Origin: Streptomyces sp. Ncost-T10-10d
GTDB taxonomy: Bacteria; Actinomycetota; Actinomycetes; Streptomycetales; Streptomycetaceae
Reading direction: 5' to 3'
DNA length: 64,000 nucleotides
Assembly: GCF_900091955.1 (NCBI RefSeq)
Contig: NZ_FMDF01000224.1
Span: forward strand, 1-64,000
The notes under the pieces are model-generated. The model saw only the letters and a program-made list of their open reading frames with translations, was not told where the DNA came from and searched no databases. Below, piece by piece: positions 60,569 through 64,000 of the stretch; position 1 is the first letter of the stretch; each line of letters begins with the position of its first letter. The position numbers were made by a program, and so were the translations under genes.

Positions 60569-61174
60569 GTGGCCGTAATACAGCACGAGGAGCAGGCGCG
60601 GGAGCAGCCCGAGCTGACGCTCGGCGAGGCAGCCGAACAGCTCGCACGCTCGCTGCCTGGGCATCGCGTGGAGATTCTCCAGGGGAGGCTCACTGTGACA
60701 CCGCCGGCGGACGTATCGCATGCTCTGGCGCTGTCCTGGCTCAGCGAGGAATTCGGCGCCAGAGCGCGCACGGCGGGGCTCAGACTCGTCCAGGGGGTCG
60801 GGCTGTGGTTGCCTTCCGGGCCGGAGGACTACGCGATTCCCGACCTGTCGGTCGTCGAGGCCGACATCAAGGACGCACACGTCATGAAGAACTGCTACGC
60901 AGCCCACGCCTTCCGCATGGTGGTGGAGGTGACCTCCACCAACTGGGCGGACGACCTCGGTCCCAAGGTCGAGGACTACGCTCAGGCGGGCATTCCGGTC
61001 TACGTCGTGGTCGACCGCAAGCATGACCAGGTGCTGCTCTGCAGTGACCCGCGGGGCGGCGAATACAAGAACAAGGTGCCCCACAAGCGCGGGACGTCGT
61101 TCACCGTGCCGGACGTGGTCGGTGTCGAGATGAAGCTCTCCGTGGACCGCCTCCTGGACGGCGACGAGGACTGA
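60569..61174 (+). CDS. Uma2-family (DUF820) endonuclease-like protein
   Basis: A 201-aa PD-(D/E)xK-fold protein. Active-site pieces are IPDLSVVEAD and VVEVTSTNWADDLGPKVEDY (Glu-x-Thr in place of ExK), then AGIPVYVVVDRK. Uma2 proteins are abundant in Streptomyces and cyanobacteria; their target is unknown. GTG 60569 has AAAGGAGG at ideal distance, better than an ATG at 60500. Confidence 0.9.
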   Translation: MAVIQHEEQAREQPELTLGEAAEQLARSLPGHRVEILQGRLTVTPPADVSHALALSWLSEEFGARARTAGLRLVQGVGLWLPSGPEDYAIPDLSVVEADIKDAHVMKNCYAAHAFRMVVEVTSTNWADDLGPKVEDYAQAGIPVYVVVDRKHDQVLLCSDPRGGEYKNKVPHKRGTSFTVPDVVGVEMKLSVDRLLDGDED

Positions 61175-61198
61175 CCCCGGATTTCTCCGAACCCCCCG

Positions 61199-61232
61199 AA
61201 CGGAGTGTCGTACCCGCGTGCGACACTCCGTT
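61199..61232 (+). terminator. Hairpin between Uma2 and LysE genes
   Basis: CGGAGTGTCG (61201-61210) pairs with CGACACTCCG (61221-61230), extended by flanking AA and TT, around a 10-base loop. It works as a terminator for the Uma2 gene but ends only 3 bases before ATG 61235 of the transporter, where no ribosome site is otherwise seen. Confidence 0.7.
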
Positions 61233-61234
61233 TC

Positions 61235-61900
61235 ATGCTGGGTGTCACCGATCTTCCGACCTATCTCGCCGGCCTGGTGCTGATCGTTCTTCTGCCGGGG
61301 CCGAATTCGCTGTACGTGCTGTCCGTCGCCGCCCGGCGCGGTGTGCGGACCGGCTATGTGGCGGCGGCCGGGGTGTGGACCGGGGACACCGTGCTGATGA
61401 CGTTGTCCGCGCTGGGGGCCTCGTCGCTGTTGCAGACGACGCCGGTGCTGTTCGCCTTCGTCAAGTTCGCGGGCGCGGGCTATCTGACCTGGCTGGCGAT
61501 CGGCATGCTGCGGGCCGCGGTGGCCATGTGGCGCGAGCGGCACCGGCGGGTGGCCGAACTGACCGATGAGAGTGCCGGACCCGAGGCCGCCGCCGCGATG
61601 GAGCGGCCGTACCGGCGGGCTCTGGTGGTCAGCCTCTTCAACCCGAAGGCGATCCTGTTCCTGATTTCGTTCTTCGTGCAGTTCGTCGACCCCGGCTATG
61701 CCTATCCGGCGCTGTCCTTCCTGGTGCTGGGCACTCTGCTGCAGATCGCCAGCTTCCTCTATCTGTCGATGCTGATATTCGGCGGCACCCGCCTGTCCGC
61801 CGCGTTCCGCCGCCGCAAGCGGCTGTCGGCGGGAGCCACTTCGGCGGCCGGTCTGCTGTTCCTGGGGTTCGCGGCGAAGCTCTCGCTCAGCAGCGTGTGA
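61235..61900 (+). CDS. LysE-family amino-acid exporter (LeuE-like)
   Basis: A 221-aa protein with six transmembrane segments. The LysE/RhtB signature is at the N-terminus: LAGLVLIVLLPGPNSLYVLS (PGPN), then AAGVWTGDTVLMTLSALGAS and FNPKAILFLISFFVQFVDP. Likely leucine or related amino-acid efflux. ATG 61235 gives MLGVTDLPTYLAG. There is no clear ribosome site because the preceding hairpin occupies its place. Confidence 0.88.
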   Translation: MLGVTDLPTYLAGLVLIVLLPGPNSLYVLSVAARRGVRTGYVAAAGVWTGDTVLMTLSALGASSLLQTTPVLFAFVKFAGAGYLTWLAIGMLRAAVAMWRERHRRVAELTDESAGPEAAAAMERPYRRALVVSLFNPKAILFLISFFVQFVDPGYAYPALSFLVLGTLLQIASFLYLSMLIFGGTRLSAAFRRRKRLSAGATSAAGLLFLGFAAKLSLSSV

Positions 61901-61925
61901 CCGCGGCGAAGCCCAGCGGTGCCAG

Positions 61926-62270
61926 CTACTGCGCCAGGCCCGAGGTGTCCTCGCCCGCCCAGCCGATGCAGCCGTCGGGGCGGATGAGGAACAGGCCCTT
62001 TCCGTAGGCCTCATAGCCTTTGTGCGGTGCACGCGGACCAGGTCGCCGTTCGAATGCCGGGAGTTCGGTGTCCGTGCCGACCGCCGGCAGCGTGAAGTGC
62101 GGGCCGCGGAAGATGTCGACGAGGCGCCGGCCCCCTGCTCTCCAGGTGCTTGTCCGACGCCTCCTGGACACTTGCCCAGGTTCTTCACGCTGCGGGTGTG
62201 CGGGCCGAACGGGTAGCTGCGGGCCTCCGCGTCCCGGCACAGACGGTCACGGCGGGGACGGCGCCACCCT
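61926..62270 (-). pseudogene. Remnant of a flavin monooxygenase C-terminus
   Basis: Minus-strand reading ending at 61926 encodes RRLVDIFRGPHFTLPAVGTD and YEAYGKGLFLIRPDGCIGWA followed by GEDTSGLAQ, the thioredoxin-like C-terminal domain of aromatic-ring FAD monooxygenases. Upstream of about 62130 the coding sense moves to another frame (SYPFGPHTRSVKNLGKCPGG), then ends near the beta-propeller gene. The FAD domain is absent. Confidence 0.65.
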
Positions 62271-62295
62271 CTCGGCCCCGCCCCCACGCCTCGGA

Positions 62296-64000
62296 TCAGT
62301 TGTCGGACGGCCTGGGCAGGGCCCGGGCCTGGAACCGGGGTGCGTCCTGCGCGGTGCTTGCGGCGGTGCGCGCGAAGCTCGGCCGGACCTGGTAGATGCG
62401 GGTCTGGTTGTCGGCGGTACGGAAGGTGTAGGCCCAGGTCGGGCCGTTGCTGGTGGTGTAGGTGAAGGTGGTCGGCACGGTGGCGGCGGCCTCGGACGAC
62501 GGCTGCTGCCAGGGGCGCCAGGTGCCACTGCCCTGGGTGGTCTCGCCGGTGTTGTGGATGGTGCCGTCGGTGCCGCGCGCGGTGATCTCGATGAGGCCGG
62601 TCAGCGGGGAGATGACGGCGCTCGGCTCACCTTCGGCGGTCAGCCCGTCGACGGTCTCCCAGGAACCGTAGGCACCGTTCTCGGCGGACTGGGCGGCGGT
62701 GATGATGTGGCCCTGGCCGTCGTTGGCGAACACCCGGATGCGGTACCCCGGGTAGACGACGAGGGAGGGCGCGCCGCTGACGTTCTGCGCGCCGAGGCCG
62801 GACCAGGCGGAGATGCTGCCGTTCTCGGTGAACCGGGCAGTGGTCAGCGTGCCGCTGGTGGTGGCGAAGAGCTGGATGCCGTCGCGGACGGTGACGGCCT
62901 GGAGGGTGCCGCCGAGGCCGGACCCGGTGAGGGGCATCCAGCTCATGAAGTCGACGTTGGCCCGCTGCTGGATGCGGTACCAGGGCTTGCCGTTGCCGTC
63001 GACGGCGAACTGGACGAGCAGCCCGCCGGGGGTCTTCGCGGTGACCGGGGCGTGGGCCATGGCGCCGGCCAGGTCGATCCAGTCGTTCCAGTCCGCGGAG
63101 GCCTTGGCGGTCTGGTTGCGCTGCCAGATACTGCCGGAGGTGTTCTGTGCGGTGAGGACGACGCGCCCGTCGGTGTGCTCGCCGAGGGCGGGGCGTCCGG
63201 TGAAGGCTTCGTTGCCGGACACGGTGGTCCACTGCACGCCGTTGTAGTCCGAGGCGTCCGCCATCCGGCCGTGCACCAGCCGGCCGATGTTGTCCGTGTA
63301 CGCGAACTCCAGGGACCCCGTGGACGACTGGGTCACCGCGGCCGGGGTGAAGCTCTCCAGCGGTACCGCGGGGGAGACGGGGGTGTGGCTCGCGGTGATG
63401 CGGCAGGCGTCCGGGGCCCCGGCGACGTTGGAGTAGTTCTGCCAACCCGAGTTGCCGACGGTCTTGTTGTAGACCGGGAAGTCGCGGATGTTCTCGTCGA
63501 AGCGGTAGTAGTCGGCGGCGCCGGTCCCGGTTACGCCGACCAGGGTGTCACCGCCGATCGAGGTGATGCCCTTGGAGTACTGGTGCCAGTCGGCCAGGCT
63601 CTCCACCACGTGCCGCTCGAGCCAGCGCTGACTGGTGAAGTCGTAGCGTGAGCGGTAGAGCCGGCCGTCGGTCGCCGAACGTCCGTAGACCACGCCGGAA
63701 TCGGCGGCGACGATCAGGTCGTAGCGCTCCCAGCCCTGGTCGATGATCTTCCCGCTGTCGGCGCTCCAGGTGTCGGCGGCGGAGTCGTACTTGAAGGTCC
63801 GCAGCGCGCCCTCGTTGTCCAGCACCCAGATCCGGTCACCCCGGTCGATGGTGATCTGGTTGCGGTCCTCGGCCTTGGTCAGCCAGCCGAAGTTGGGGCT
63901 GATCTTCTTGTGGTGGATGTCCCAGGCGCCGGTCGAGCTGACCCGGTGGCTCAGGTAGAGGCCGTCGGACTTGATTCCGTAGAAGCGCGCGCCCTGGCCC
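62296..64000 (-). CDS. Tachylectin-like beta-propeller protein, partial
   Basis: The C-terminal 567 codons of a larger gene; the reading runs without stop into the right window edge, so the N-terminus is missing. The sequence is a series of Trp-containing blades (GARFYGIKSDGLYLSHRVSS, RYDLIVAADSGVVYGRSATD, RLYRSRYDFTSQRWLERHVV), as in tachylectin-2-type sugar-binding propellers. Secretion is likely but the signal peptide is off-window. Repeats such as WTTVSGNEAFTG and WSGLGAQNVSGAP mark successive blades. Confidence 0.75.
   Translation of the reverse strand, partial: GQGARFYGIKSDGLYLSHRVSSTGAWDIHHKKISPNFGWLTKAEDRNQITIDRGDRIWVLDNEGALRTFKYDSAADTWSADSGKIIDQGWERYDLIVAADSGVVYGRSATDGRLYRSRYDFTSQRWLERHVVESLADWHQYSKGITSIGGDTLVGVTGTGAADYYRFDENIRDFPVYNKTVGNSGWQNYSNVAGAPDACRITASHTPVSPAVPLESFTPAAVTQSSTGSLEFAYTDNIGRLVHGRMADASDYNGVQWTTVSGNEAFTGRPALGEHTDGRVVLTAQNTSGSIWQRNQTAKASADWNDWIDLAGAMAHAPVTAKTPGGLLVQFAVDGNGKPWYRIQQRANVDFMSWMPLTGSGLGGTLQAVTVRDGIQLFATTSGTLTTARFTENGSISAWSGLGAQNVSGAPSLVVYPGYRIRVFANDGQGHIITAAQSAENGAYGSWETVDGLTAEGEPSAVISPLTGLIEITARGTDGTIHNTGETTQGSGTWRPWQQPSSEAAATVPTTFTYTTSNGPTWAYTFRTADNQTRIYQVRPSFARTAASTAQDAPRFQARALPRPSDN

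Noticed and set aside
60569..61174. Uma2-family protein as part of a defence or CRISPR system
   Set aside because: No companion defence genes; neighbours are metabolic and transport genes, and Uma2 proteins are common singletons in Streptomyces.

Overview
This is high-GC actinobacterial DNA, almost certainly a Streptomyces chromosome core region. Codons end in G or C nearly throughout, GTG and TTG starts are common, and the gene order (purN-purH, folD, mdh, rocD, trpS, a BrkB/DacC block, sdhCDAB, two tandem ECF sigma/membrane-protein pairs, acyl-CoA mutase) matches what I recall of the segment of S. coelicolor around SCO4811-SCO4869. That match is from memory and was not checked.

Layout. 1-4046: an unusual membrane-tethered ECF sigma-like gene whose stop is followed in frame by a coding-style 15-base repeat array, then two membrane proteins. 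4377-11290: one-carbon, purine and TCA housekeeping genes (purN, purH, folD, mdh) with small membrane and regulatory proteins. 11631-19875: a PEP mutase-family enzyme, an AhpD-like protein, a MocR regulator, a scar holding two back-to-back gene remnants (14487-14878), an EamA transporter, a YgiC-like amide synthetase with a small lipoprotein, rocD and trpS. 19988-28545: a 2'-5' RNA ligase-like protein, a DprE2/DprE1 pair, a BrkB protein, a D-Ala-D-Ala carboxypeptidase, a phosphoesterase and an orphan oligopeptide-type binding protein. 28627-32590: a three-gene TetR operon with twin palindromic operators, a divergent MFS/MarR pair and a frameshifted small gene. 33387-36800: the succinate dehydrogenase operon. 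37009-45141: an OHCU decarboxylase that appears to start at CTG, a GH20 hexosaminidase, hypothetical proteins, a TetR/DHA2 efflux/cupin module and a lipoprotein.

The most notable part is 46638-57540. Two paralogous ECF sigma/membrane-anchored partner pairs are separated by about 7.2 kb of accessory DNA bounded by an exact 23-bp direct repeat (48154-48176 and 55333-55355). Joining the two inner ends through the repeat rebuilds an attP-like site with flanking direct repeats (GAGGCATAAA) and inverted repeats (CTGGTCAG/CTGACCAG). The right copy is also one arm of an intrinsic terminator. No integrase is present, so this looks like an att-bounded, integrase-less element (CIME-like). Its cargo is degenerate: a truncated nucleotide-sugar dehydrogenase and a truncated GT2 glycosyltransferase back to back, a 2-oxoglutarate oxygenase, a compact operon of a 51-aa CxCxxC protein, a Nudix protein and a 29-aa membrane peptide, a TPR-type regulator broken by one in-frame TAA, and an SDR-family epimerase.

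57746-64000: an L,D-transpeptidase lipoprotein, an acyl-CoA mutase large subunit, a Uma2-family protein, a LysE transporter, a flavin monooxygenase remnant and a tachylectin-like beta-propeller protein running off the right edge.
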